Below, one piece after another: positions 51,197-59,408 of a DNA stretch of 64,000 nt. This DNA comes from Micromonospora rifamycinica (GTDB lineage: Bacteria; Actinomycetota; Actinomycetes; Mycobacteriales; Micromonosporaceae), in NCBI RefSeq assembly GCF_900090265.1, contig NZ_LT607752.1:620001-684000 (forward strand), written 5' to 3'. Position numbers and translations under genes: made by a program. Every line of letters starts with the position of its first letter. Position 1 is the first letter of the stretch. Under the pieces are notes generated by a model. The model searched no databases, was not told where the DNA came from, and worked only from the letters and a program-made list of their open reading frames with translations.

Positions 51197-52096
51197 ATGA
51201 GCGTCGACCTCGACCTGTCCCTGTTCAACTACGAAGCCGGCGGACTCCAACCCGACGGCACCTACACCTTCACCCCCCTCGCCCACGCCTTCCTCAACGG
51301 ACCACCCCCCGACCTCCTCATGCTCTGCGAAGCGAAATTCTGGCATGCCCGGGGCAGACGACCCCTGCATACCGCCATGGCACACCTCACCGAGGTGACC
51401 GGACGCCCCTACGTCGGGGAACTCCACACCGGAGCACTCGCCACCGCGGTCATCTACGACCCGCGTGTCCTGCGCCTCGACGCCGCCGAAGAACCCGAAT
51501 TCCCCGACAAACGCAACCTCACCCGCTTCAGCCTCCGCACCGACCCCACCTACCAACTCCACGTCTACACCGAACACTGGCCCCACGCCGACCCGGAACA
51601 ACGCCTCGCCCGCGCCCGACTCCTCGCCACCACCGGCACCAGCCCCACCCCCACCCTCATCGCCGGAGACCTCAACTCCACCAGCTCCGGCCCCCACCTC
51701 CCCACACCCGACTGGACCCACATCCCCACCAGCACCCGCGACCACAAAGCCCACCACCACCACGGAACCTGGCACGCCGACACCCGCGCCGTCGACCGAC
51801 TCATCGGCACCTGGAACACCCCCACCAACCAGCGCGTCAATGGCGCCGGATACCACCACCTCGCCGAACTCGACCCCCACACACCCACCCCACTACCACC
51901 CACCACCAACGGCCCCCACGGCCTCCACATCGACTACATCCTCGCCAACGATGCTCTCCTCAACACCGCCACGGTCGTACCCGGCACCTACACAGTCCAC
52001 ATCCCACCCGACGACCCCACCACCTGGCCCTCCGACCACCGCCGCATCAGCTGCACCCTCCGCATACACCCCACCCACACCACCAGAGAACAGTGA
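51197..52096 (+). CDS. Endonuclease/exonuclease/phosphatase (EEP) family protein
   Basis: 299 aa from the ATG at 51197 (GGGAG 7 nt upstream). EEP motifs in order: SLFNYEAGGLQPDGTYTF near the start (Asn), PPDLLMLCEAKFWHARGR (metal-binding Glu ~45), TLIAGDLNSTSSGP (~157, Asp/Asn), LHIDYILAN (~250) and WPSDHRRISCTL (~278, catalytic Asp-His). The length and motif set fit a Mg-dependent nuclease or phosphatase of the AP-endonuclease fold; the substrate is not deducible. It is 52 nt behind the helicase on the same strand, so a joint role in DNA metabolism or defence is possible. Confidence 0.85.
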   Translation: MSVDLDLSLFNYEAGGLQPDGTYTFTPLAHAFLNGPPPDLLMLCEAKFWHARGRRPLHTAMAHLTEVTGRPYVGELHTGALATAVIYDPRVLRLDAAEEPEFPDKRNLTRFSLRTDPTYQLHVYTEHWPHADPEQRLARARLLATTGTSPTPTLIAGDLNSTSSGPHLPTPDWTHIPTSTRDHKAHHHHGTWHADTRAVDRLIGTWNTPTNQRVNGAGYHHLAELDPHTPTPLPPTTNGPHGLHIDYILANDALLNTATVVPGTYTVHIPPDDPTTWPSDHRRISCTLRIHPTHTTREQ

Positions 52097-52149
52097 CGAC
52101 GGACCTCCACGACGAACGCCTGCCCACCTCGCGGCAGGATCGAGACGGA

Positions 52150-52356
52150 CGTGCCGGCCGGGCGGAAGCTCAGGTGCCAGCCGCGATGCCGATGACAGCG
52201 CAACCGCCTCCTGGCTGTCGCTTCCCAGGCCCCGGTGGGCCCAGTGCTGATGACGGCGGTCGTTCCCACTCACCGCTGCGGGGGGCGGTCCCGGATTCCC
52301 ACCGGGTTCCCTCTGCCGACGCCCGGACGTGACTCCGCCCGGGCGAACCAACGCCA
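52150..52356 (-). ncRNA. Cobalamin riboswitch without downstream gene (R1)
   Basis: On the minus strand the conserved core is present: GGTTCGCCC (5' end), GGGAACCCGGTG, CCGCAGCGGTGAGTGGGAA, CGACCGCCGTCATCAGCACT and CTGGGAAGCGACAGCCAG. The B12 box at the 3' end is diverged (GAGCTTCCGCCCGGCC). A CCTGCC/GGCAGG hairpin follows at ~52116-52135. It lies behind the EcfS stop, and downstream on the minus strand is only antisense of the EEP gene, so its original target appears lost. Confidence 0.82.
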
Positions 52357-52379
52357 GGAAACAGCCTGTCCACGCCAGG

Positions 52380-53312
52380 TCAGTCCGCCGGTCGCACCGC
52401 ATCCCGCCCTCGGCCGGTAGGTGAGGCCACGCCTACGGCGGAACCCGTCACGCCCTCCGCTGCCGCCACCGGCGTCCCGGGTGGCGGCAGGGTCGTTGAC
52501 GGAGCCGGTGTCAGCACGGGGGCGGCGAAGGTGACCGGGGCGTCGAACGCGGCCCGCCGGGCGGCCCGCCGCAGCGCGGCGAGCACCGCCGGGCCGGCCA
52601 GCACGACCGCCACGGCGGTGGTGATGGCTCGTCCGGTGTCCCAGCCGAACGTCGAGGTGACGGCCGTGAACACAGCGAAGCGGTGCAGATTGTCCAGCAC
52701 CGGCGCACCGGCGACGTAGGAGAGTTGAGTGTCCGCGCCCAGGCTGAACGGCCAGAACCACAGATTCATCAGCAGGCCGTAGCCGTAGGCGGCGAACGCC
52801 CCGTACCCGGCCAGGACGGCAACCTCAGCCCGGCCGCGCAGCCGCGCGGGGAGCAGACCAGCACCGAGACCCACCCAGGAGGCGCACAACATCTGGAACG
52901 GCAACCACGGACCCACCCCGGCGGTGAGCAGCGCGGAGGCGAACAGCGACGTCGAACCGAGGAGAAAACCGAAACCCGGCCCGAAGACCCGACCGGCGAG
53001 GACGAGCAGGAAGAACACGGTTTCGATGCCTGCGGTGCCGGCGCCCAGGGGGCGCAGCGCGGCGTTGACGGCGGCGAGCACGCCGAGCATCGCCAGGGCC
53101 TTGCTGTCGATGCCACCGGAGCTGAGTTCGGCCAGGACGAGCGCCATCAGCACCGGCAGCATGACGAGGAAGACCAGCGGGGCTTCCCCGGTGCGGGCGG
53201 TGCCCTCCGGATGCGCGGGAATGAAGAACGGCCAGGTGAAGGTCGCCAACGCGGCGGCGGAGGCGAGGGCCAGCACCACGGCGGTGCGCGGCGCGACCCG
53301 CAGCACACTCAT
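52380..53312 (-). CDS. ECF transporter S component (putative cobalamin-specific, CbrT-like)
   Basis: 310 aa, ATG 53312 overlapping the ATPase stop (ATGA). It has about six hydrophobic helices (TAVVLALASAAALATFTWPF, LVFLVMLPVLMALVLAELSS, AVNAALRPLGAGTAGIETVF, FFLLVLAGRVFGPGFGFLLG, FASALLTAGVGPWLPFQMLC) in the arrangement of ECF S components that bind the vitamin in the membrane. The C-terminal ~50 residues are Pro/Ala-rich and likely cytoplasmic. It is the last gene of an operon under a cobalamin riboswitch, which makes B12 or a precursor the likely substrate; that specificity is inferred from context. Confidence 0.85.
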   Translation of the reverse strand: MSVLRVAPRTAVVLALASAAALATFTWPFFIPAHPEGTARTGEAPLVFLVMLPVLMALVLAELSSGGIDSKALAMLGVLAAVNAALRPLGAGTAGIETVFFLLVLAGRVFGPGFGFLLGSTSLFASALLTAGVGPWLPFQMLCASWVGLGAGLLPARLRGRAEVAVLAGYGAFAAYGYGLLMNLWFWPFSLGADTQLSYVAGAPVLDNLHRFAVFTAVTSTFGWDTGRAITTAVAVVLAGPAVLAALRRAARRAAFDAPVTFAAPVLTPAPSTTLPPPGTPVAAAEGVTGSAVGVASPTGRGRDAVRPAD

Positions 53313-54946
53313 GCCGGCTCCCGGGGCGGACCCAGCGCGGCGGTGACCTGCTCGACCGTCAGCCACGGCGCCGGGGCGAGGACCTTGGCCACCTGTGGGG
53401 CGAACGCCGGTGAGGCGAGCATCACCTCGGCCGTGGTGCCGTCGGCCACGATGTCCCCGTCGGCCATCACGATCACCCGGTCGGCGAGGATCGCGACAAG
53501 CTCGACGTCGTGCGTCGCGACCACCACCGCCCGGTCGGCCGCGGCCAGCCCGCGAACCAGGTCCACGAACTGTCGCTTGGCGAGATAGTCCAGACCTCGG
53601 GTCGGCTCGTCGAGCAGGACCACCGGTGGGGCGGCGGTGAGCTGCACCGCGAGTACGAGCGCCAGCCGTTGCCCCTCGGACAGGTCACGGGGGTGCCGGT
53701 CGCCGGGCAGACCGGGGGTGAGCCGGTCGAGCAGGGCGCGGCAGGTGCCGGCCGCCGCGCCGGTCTCCCGATCGGCCTGGTGGCACTCGCTGTCCACCGT
53801 CTCCAGGTAGAGCAGGTCTCCCGGGGTCTGCGGGACGAGTCCGACGTGCCGGCGGGCCTGGCCAGCCGACAGCTGCTTCGGATCGACAGGACTCCGCCCC
53901 TCACCGGCATCGACGGTGACGGTGCCCCGGTGCCGCGGGCCGCTGCCCTGCACCGCCCAGAGCAGGCTCGACTTACCGGATCCGTTGCGACCCATCAACG
54001 CGACGACCCGGCCGCGATGCAGGTCGAGGTCGACGCCGGCCACGGCCACCGTGCCCGGATACCGCACGACGACCTTCCGGGCGGCCAGCACCGGGGGAGT
54101 ATCCGGGGTCGACGTCGGGTCGGGAGGTGCCGTGCCGGCGAGCCGTCGACGCAGGAAACCGGCCTGTCGGCGGGCGTCGCGGACCGACAGCGGCAGCGGC
54201 GTCCACCCGGCCAGCCGGCCCAGCTCGACCAGCGGTGGTGCGAGGTCGACACCGGCCAGCACCGTCGCCGGCTCCCCGTCGACCACCCGGCCGTCGCCGG
54301 GCAGGTAGAGCAGCCGGTCGGCGTACTGCACGACCCGTTCCAGACGGTGTTCGGCAAGCACCACGGTCACGCCCAGGTCGTGCACCAGCCGGGTGACGGC
54401 GGCGAGGACATCCTCGGCGGCGGTGGGGTCCAGGGCGGAGGTGGGTTCGTCGAGCACCAGCACCCGGGGGTGGCTGGTGAGGACCGCGCCTATCGCGACC
54501 CGCTGCTGCTGCCCACCGGACAACGTCCGCAGCGGCCGGTGCCGCAGCTCGGCGATGCCGAGCAGGTCGAGGGTCTCCTCCACCCGCTTACGCATCACCG
54601 CCGCCGGCAGGGCCAACTGCTCCATGCCGTACGCCAACTCCTCTTCGACGGTGTCGGTGACGAACCCGGACAGCGGGTCCTGGCCGACCACACCGACGAC
54701 GTCGGCGAGATCGCGGGGCGGGTGCCGGCGGGTGTCCCGGCCGTCGACGGTGACGCTGCCGTACAGGGTGGCGCCGGTGAAGTGCGGCACCAGCCCGTTG
54801 ATCGCCCGCAGCAGCGTCGACTTGCCGGCCCCGGTACGGCCGGCGACCAGGCACAGTTCGCCCTCCTCGACCCGCAGGCTCACCTCCCGCAGCGGCGGTG
54901 GACCATCGTCGGTGTAGCGGACGGTCACCCGGTCGAATGTGATCAC
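53309..54946 (-). CDS. ECF transporter ATPase, fused EcfA-EcfA'
   Basis: 545 aa from the GTG at 54946 overlapping the EcfT stop (GTGA). Two ABC ATPase domains lie in tandem. The first has Walker A GRTGAGKST (~36-44), signature LSGGQQQRVAIG (~142) and LVLDEPTSALDP. The second has GRNGSGKSS (~315-323), signature LSEGQRLALVLA (~420) and VLLDEPTRGLDYL. It supplies ATP hydrolysis for the ECF module together with EcfT. Fused EcfAA' proteins are common in actinobacteria. Both sites look catalytically complete. Confidence 0.93.
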   Translation of the reverse strand: MITFDRVTVRYTDDGPPPLREVSLRVEEGELCLVAGRTGAGKSTLLRAINGLVPHFTGATLYGSVTVDGRDTRRHPPRDLADVVGVVGQDPLSGFVTDTVEEELAYGMEQLALPAAVMRKRVEETLDLLGIAELRHRPLRTLSGGQQQRVAIGAVLTSHPRVLVLDEPTSALDPTAAEDVLAAVTRLVHDLGVTVVLAEHRLERVVQYADRLLYLPGDGRVVDGEPATVLAGVDLAPPLVELGRLAGWTPLPLSVRDARRQAGFLRRRLAGTAPPDPTSTPDTPPVLAARKVVVRYPGTVAVAGVDLDLHRGRVVALMGRNGSGKSSLLWAVQGSGPRHRGTVTVDAGEGRSPVDPKQLSAGQARRHVGLVPQTPGDLLYLETVDSECHQADRETGAAAGTCRALLDRLTPGLPGDRHPRDLSEGQRLALVLAVQLTAAPPVVLLDEPTRGLDYLAKRQFVDLVRGLAAADRAVVVATHDVELVAILADRVIVMADGDIVADGTTAEVMLASPAFAPQVAKVLAPAPWLTVEQVTAALGPPREPA

Positions 54947-56184
54947 GGGTGACCTCCGGGTACGGGTGTCGCCGGGTCGCTGACACGGGTGGGTGTCGAG
55001 ACGGCGCTGACCGGTGTGTCCGCCATCGGCGCCCGGGTCGACGGCGACCCGGGCGGTGGCGGTGCCAGCCAGGCCGGCCCCGCCGCTGCCACGACGGCGA
55101 GCAGCATCAGCGGCGTCAGCTCGGGCCAGGTGAGCGGGCTGACCGGAGGATAGAGCAACTCCGGGGCGACGGAACCGGCGAGCAGGGTCAACGCGGCAGC
55201 GGCGACACCACACCCGGCCACCAGCAGCTCGGCGGGACGCCACCGGTCCGGGCGGTAGCGGCTACGCCGGACCCGCCGGCCGGCCAGCAGCATCCCGGTC
55301 ACCGCGACGGCCAGGCCGGCAAGGAGCATCGGTAGACCCAGGTAGCCGGATCCGGTGGTGTCGAGCAGCCCGTACGTGCCGGCGCAGACACCGACCAGCC
55401 CACCGAGCACCAGCGCCCCCGTCACGGCACGCTGACCGGCCGGCACCGCCGCGGTGCGGCCGTAGCCGCGCGAGTCCATCGCCGCCGCGAGCGCCAACGA
55501 CCGGTCCAGGGCGTCGGCCAGCACCGGCAGGGCAATTCCCCGGAGCGCACGCATGCCCCGGCCGGCCGCGCCGCGCAGCCGACGCGCCCGACGTACCCGC
55601 AGCACGCTCTCCACCAGTTGCGGCGCGACCGACAGCGCCACCACCACGGCCGTGCCCACCGCGTACAGAGCCCCGGGAACGGCCTTGAGGAGCCGTTTCG
55701 GGTTGGCCAACGCGTTGGCGGCACCCAGGCAGACCAGCATCGTGGCCAGTCGAAGCCCGTCATAGAAGCCGCCGAGGACCTGTTCGACGGCGACCGGCCC
55801 GAACAACCGGATGCCCGCCGCCCACTCGGGCAGCGGGATCTCCGGCAGCGACACCAGCAGGTGCTCGCCCTGCCCGCCACCGAAGACGATCCGGAACACC
55901 ACCCGCATCACGATGATCACCGCGCCGAGGACGAGGTACATCCGGAACGCCAGCGCCCACGGCGCATCGGTGCGCCGCCGGATCACCGCCAGCGCGGCGA
56001 CGGCGACGAGCAGCGCCAACAGCAACGGATTGGTGGTGTGGCTGGCCGCCGTGGCCAGGCCGAGCGCCCACAACCACCATGCGCCCGGATGCAACCCCCG
56101 GGGTAGCCGCGCGGCCGACCAGGGGCGCAGGTCGCGCCCCGGACCGGCCGTAGCCGCGTCAGCCCCGGCCCGACGGTCAGTCAT
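54943..56184 (-). CDS. ECF transporter T component (EcfT)
   Basis: 413 aa from the ATG at 56184. N-terminal helices (AWWLWALGLATAASHTTNPL, LLLALLVAVAALAV) and the coupling-helix signature LALAAAMDSRGYGRTAAV (A-x-x-x-R-G, ~238) identify an EcfT/CbiQ family protein. A C-terminal extension adds several more helices and a Pro/Thr-rich tail, so it is longer than the usual ~260 aa. It starts 7 bases inside the end of the beta-domain gene and overlaps the ATPase gene (GTGA), so the S, A and T subunits and the binding proteins are one translational unit. Confidence 0.9.
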   Translation of the reverse strand: MTDRRAGADAATAGPGRDLRPWSAARLPRGLHPGAWWLWALGLATAASHTTNPLLLALLVAVAALAVIRRRTDAPWALAFRMYLVLGAVIIVMRVVFRIVFGGGQGEHLLVSLPEIPLPEWAAGIRLFGPVAVEQVLGGFYDGLRLATMLVCLGAANALANPKRLLKAVPGALYAVGTAVVVALSVAPQLVESVLRVRRARRLRGAAGRGMRALRGIALPVLADALDRSLALAAAMDSRGYGRTAAVPAGQRAVTGALVLGGLVGVCAGTYGLLDTTGSGYLGLPMLLAGLAVAVTGMLLAGRRVRRSRYRPDRWRPAELLVAGCGVAAAALTLLAGSVAPELLYPPVSPLTWPELTPLMLLAVVAAAGPAWLAPPPPGSPSTRAPMADTPVSAVSTPTRVSDPATPVPGGHP

Positions 56185-57086
56185 CGGGGTCGGCGGTACG
56201 CCGTCGCCGGGCGGTGACCACGCCGCCCGCGGCGAGCGCGGCCAGCAGGAGAACCCCGGCGATCGTGCCCAGCGGCAGCCCACCGTCGCCGCTGTCGGAG
56301 GAGGCGACCTCGGTCACCGCCGGATCGCCGGCCGTACCGCCCGATGAGCCGGTGACACCTCCGGGTGTCGCCGCCGACGCCGATGTCGAGGGCGCCGCCG
56401 CCGACACGCCGGGTGTCGCCGTGCCCACCGGGGCGGTGCCCGGCGTGTCGGCGGGAGGCACGGCGGTGGTCCGACCGGCTCCACCGACCGGTGGGACGAC
56501 CGGGTTGCCCCCTGCGGCGGGCGGTGGCGCGGACGGCCCGCCTCCGGCCACCGGTGGGGTCGGCGACGCCGGTAACGGAGGTGTGGGGGCCGGCCGTTTC
56601 GGGGTGATCCCCGGCCGGGGGGGCGTCGCTGGCGTTGCGGTTGAGTGAGAAGGACCAGCCCTCGAAGCTGCCGGCCGGCGGCTTGCGGTTGAGGACGCCC
56701 TTGTCGCTGTACGCCCAGCCACCCCCGTTCGCGGCATGCCAGTACGACCAGTAGGCGCTGGCCGGCGGGGTGTCCACGCACTTCTCCGAGGCCGCCGACG
56801 GCTTGCCGTCGATCCGGCAGATGAACCCCTCACCCCAGCGCAGCGTGCCGGTGATCTCGAAGCCGGCGTTCTTGAGTGCCGCAAGACCGGTGGCCTGGCT
56901 GCCGGAGGCACAGCGCACCACCGCGCCGCCGCCCAGCTCGTGGAAGTCGACCACGACGGTGACGCCGGAGGCATCCGGGCAGTAGCCGGCCGACCCGGCA
57001 GCCGCAGCCGGGCTGCCCGGCCAGGACACGGTGATCGCCGCGGTGAACACGGCGATCGTCGCGGCATGAGCGGCCCGGCTGCTCAT
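56177..57086 (-). CDS. Membrane-anchored DUF4430 (transcobalamin/intrinsic factor beta-domain-like) protein, frameshifted
   Basis: ATG 57086 overlaps the alpha-protein stop (ATGA). Signal peptide ~1-30. Residues ~35-150 form a DUF4430 domain: GVTVVVDFHELGGGAVVRC, ALKNAGFEITGTLRWGEGFI, AYWSYWHAANGGGWAYSDKG, with four Cys matching those of the second beta protein. At a run of seven G (plus strand 56617-56623) the frame must shift by one base. The other frame then gives a ~95-residue Pro/Thr linker and a C-terminal helix LPLGTIAGVLLLAALAAGGV followed by RRRR, a type I membrane anchor. The 910-nt length fits one extra base. It is either a sequencing error, a phase-variable tract or a pseudogene. 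It acts outside the membrane, next to the ECF module. Confidence 0.8.
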
Positions 57087-58528
57087 GCCGCCCGCCGCCG
57101 ACGTCCGAGCACCAACAGCACCACACCGCCGCCGATCAGCAGCAATGCGACCAGCACGTACCCGATGATCGCCGCGCCGGTGGTGGGGAGACCGGGCAGC
57201 GGGGGAGCGGCCGGGGTGGTGGTCGGCGCGGCGGTGTCGGTCGATGACACGGTGGGGGAGGGCGTCGCCGGGCTACCGGTGGCGCTCGGGCTCGGACCGG
57301 CCGGGGTCGTCGTCGGTGTCGGTGTGGCAGAGGTGGTCGGAGTGGCAGAGGCGGTCGGCGTCGGAGTCGCGGTGCCGGTCGGCGTCGGCGACGTCGGCGG
57401 CAGGTCGAGACCGATGCGGCCCAGCGGCACCTGGGCGAGTCCGAGGAGGGCCTGCGCGGTGGCCCTGCGCCACTGGTCCCGGTCGGTGTCCGTGATCCCG
57501 GCCGTGACGGCGCTGGTGAACGACTCGGCGTGGTAGGCGATCGCCCCCGCGTCACCGGCGGCAGCACCACCGTTCGCCGCCGTGAGCTGCACCCCGGCCA
57601 CCGCGTGTGCGGCCTGTGCGGCCTGGCTGTCCCGGCCGGCAGCGGCGAGCGCCTGCCCGGCCAGCCCGGTGCTGTTGGAGTTCGCGCCGGTGGTCGGGCC
57701 GGAACCGCCGAACGAACCGTCGGCGTGCTGCTGCCCCACCAGCCAGTCCGCGCCCCTGCGGGCGGCGTCGCTCGCCCCGGTGGCACCGGCGTCGGCGGCG
57801 GCCAGCAACGCCTGCACGGCCATCGCCGTCGAGTCGACGTCGAGGGTCGCGCCCGGCTGCTCGTCGCAGGACGGCGAAGGGCCGTCCGCGGTGTCCGGGT
57901 AGAGCCGGAAGCCTCCGGCCGCGCACTGCTGCCGGACGAGGAAGTCGACGGTGTCCTGCGGCAGGTCACCGCTGCGGGCCAGACCCAGCACGGCGAAGGA
58001 CTGGTCGAAGGTGTTGCTGGCGTCCGGTCCACTGTCGGCCGTGGTGCGACTGGTGATCCGTCCCCGCTGGTGACCGGCGTCCGCCCCGGCCAGCAGGGAC
58101 AGCGTCACCGCCCGCAGGTCGTACCCGCCGAAGTCGGTGGGGTCGGCACCGGCGGCGGACGCGACGTAGAGCAGCTTCGCGGTCGCCCCGCCGTCGGTGA
58201 AACCCTCGATGCCCCAGTCGTCGTAGCTGTTGTAGGACCGGACGTGCGCCGCGACCTGCCCGGTCGCCGCCTGTCGCGTCGGTGCCGACCCGCCGGTGGC
58301 GGACATCGCGATGATCCCGTCGATGGTCAGGCCCCAGTCCTGGCCAGCGTACGGTCCGGGCAGCGTGCCGTCGGCGAATTCACCGGCCAGCCACGAGGTG
58401 GCGTCACGCGCGGCGGCGGCATCGGCCGGGGCGGGTGCGGCCACCCCGGCCAGGGGCACGGCTGCCGTGACGACGGTCGTCGCCACGATCGCGCCGAGAC
58501 CGGTGGCGAGACGCCGGGACAGAAGCAT
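57083..58528 (-). CDS. Cell-wall-anchored intrinsic factor alpha-domain-like protein (alpha6/alpha6 barrel, LPTTG)
   Basis: 481 aa from the ATG at 58528 (AAAGG upstream), signal peptide ~1-38. Residues ~40-370 consist of prenyltransferase/squalene-cyclase-like helical repeats: WLAGEFADGTLPG, DWGLTIDGIIAMSATG, NTFDQSFAVLGLARSGD, TLDVDSTAMAVQALLAAAD, ANSNSTGLAGQALAAAGR. This is the fold of the alpha domain of human intrinsic factor and transcobalamin. A ~75-residue Thr/Pro-rich spacer leads to LPTTG (447-451), a hydrophobic helix and RRRR, a sortase cell-wall sorting signal. It is the first gene after riboswitch R2 and is followed by the beta-domain protein and the ECF transporter genes. B12 binding is inferred from domain pairing and regulation. 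Confidence 0.85.
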   Translation of the reverse strand: MLLSRRLATGLGAIVATTVVTAAVPLAGVAAPAPADAAAARDATSWLAGEFADGTLPGPYAGQDWGLTIDGIIAMSATGGSAPTRQAATGQVAAHVRSYNSYDDWGIEGFTDGGATAKLLYVASAAGADPTDFGGYDLRAVTLSLLAGADAGHQRGRITSRTTADSGPDASNTFDQSFAVLGLARSGDLPQDTVDFLVRQQCAAGGFRLYPDTADGPSPSCDEQPGATLDVDSTAMAVQALLAAADAGATGASDAARRGADWLVGQQHADGSFGGSGPTTGANSNSTGLAGQALAAAGRDSQAAQAAHAVAGVQLTAANGGAAAGDAGAIAYHAESFTSAVTAGITDTDRDQWRRATAQALLGLAQVPLGRIGLDLPPTSPTPTGTATPTPTASATPTTSATPTPTTTPAGPSPSATGSPATPSPTVSSTDTAAPTTTPAAPPLPGLPTTGAAIIGYVLVALLLIGGGVVLLVLGRRRRAA

Positions 58529-58687
58529 GGGAGTGCCTTTCGCAGAGCGGTCGGTGAGAACTCCGGAACACACCCTCCCCGGACCCGTCATCCCGCTCCG
58601 CGCGCTGCGGCGAGCGGGGTGAACGGACCGTCGACGGCAGCCCGGACCTCACCCTGTAGACCTCGACAGTGGAAGCCGCTCGTCCCG

Positions 58688-58806
58688 GGCGGGGCATTCC
58701 GGCTCGCGAGAGGACCCCTCGCTCACGGTTGCGGGTCAGCGCCGGCCTCTACCGGCTTCCCCCCACACGGGACGTATGCAGTTGAGCACCCGGCGCACCG
58801 GATGTC
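58688..58806 (-). ncRNA. Cobalamin riboswitch (R2) of the uptake operon
   Basis: The minus strand carries GGGGAAGCCGGTAGAGGCCG, GCGCTGACCCGCAACCGTGA and the B12 box GAGCCGGAATGCCCCGCC (58688-58705). It starts directly after the terminator of the preceding gene and ends 160 nt before the ATG of the anchored alpha protein, so it should control the five-gene operon 58.5-52.4 kb. High cobalamin would be expected to repress. Confidence 0.88.
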
Positions 58807-58815
58807 GACACGGTA

Positions 58816-58845
58816 CCGCCCTGGCGTCACAGGACGCCAGGGCGG
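58816..58845 (-). terminator. Strong hairpin terminator between the two alpha/beta pairs
   Basis: CCGCCCTGGCGTC (58816-58828) pairs perfectly with GACGCCAGGGCGG (58833-58845) around ACAG, a 13-bp stem. It lies 45 nt past the stop of the secreted beta protein and just before riboswitch R2, separating the two transcription units. Confidence 0.88.
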
Positions 58846-58890
58846 CAGCCGGCAGCCGACGCACCGGCCACACCAGGGCTGCGGTCCGGG

Positions 58891-59376
58891 TCAGGGTGCG
58901 GCGATGCTCGGCGCGGCGCCCGCCCCGAACGCCCAGCCCTCGACACTGCCCGGAGCCGGGTTGTAGCCGCTGGCGCCCGAGGAGCTGTAGGACCACGACC
59001 CGCCCGCCGGGGCATGCCAGTACGACCAGTAGGCGGTGGCCGGCGGCGTGTTGACACACGGGTCCGTCGCGGCCGTGGGCTTGCCGTTGATCCGGCAGAC
59101 GAACGCCAGACCCCAGCGCGAGGTGCCGGTCACCGTGAAACCGGCCCCCTGCAGGGCGGCCACCCCGGTGGCCGGGTCGCCCAGGGCACAGGCGACCTGC
59201 ACACCCCCGCCGAGCGCGGCGAAGTCGACAACGACGGTGACCCCTGAGGTGCCGGTGCAGGCTGCGGCGTGCGCCGCCTGGGGCGCGGGCTCCACGGCGG
59301 TCAGGGCGACGGCGGCGACGGCGGCGGCCACCAGGCTGGCGAGCCGTACACGGACGATGGATCGGAGACGGAACAC
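58891..59376 (-). CDS. Secreted DUF4430 (transcobalamin beta-domain-like) protein
   Basis: 161 aa. The start is the GTG at 59376, 6 nt behind GGAGG. Signal peptide ~1-35 (ending QAAHAA). The mature part is a single DUF4430 domain: GVTVVVDFAALGGGVQVACA, ALQGAGFTVTGTSRWGLAFV, CRINGKPTAATDPCVNTPPA, AYWSYWHAPAGGSWSYSS. It aligns over its full length with the anchored paralogue, including four cysteines (two probable disulfides), but lacks any membrane anchor. It is 32 nt behind the secreted alpha protein, so the two halves of an intrinsic-factor-like binder are made from one mRNA. Confidence 0.87.
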   Translation of the reverse strand: MFRLRSIVRVRLASLVAAAVAAVALTAVEPAPQAAHAAACTGTSGVTVVVDFAALGGGVQVACALGDPATGVAALQGAGFTVTGTSRWGLAFVCRINGKPTAATDPCVNTPPATAYWSYWHAPAGGSWSYSSSGASGYNPAPGSVEGWAFGAGAAPSIAAP

Positions 59377-59408
59377 AGGTCCTCCCGGGTTCGGGTCGGC
59401 GCGACAGG

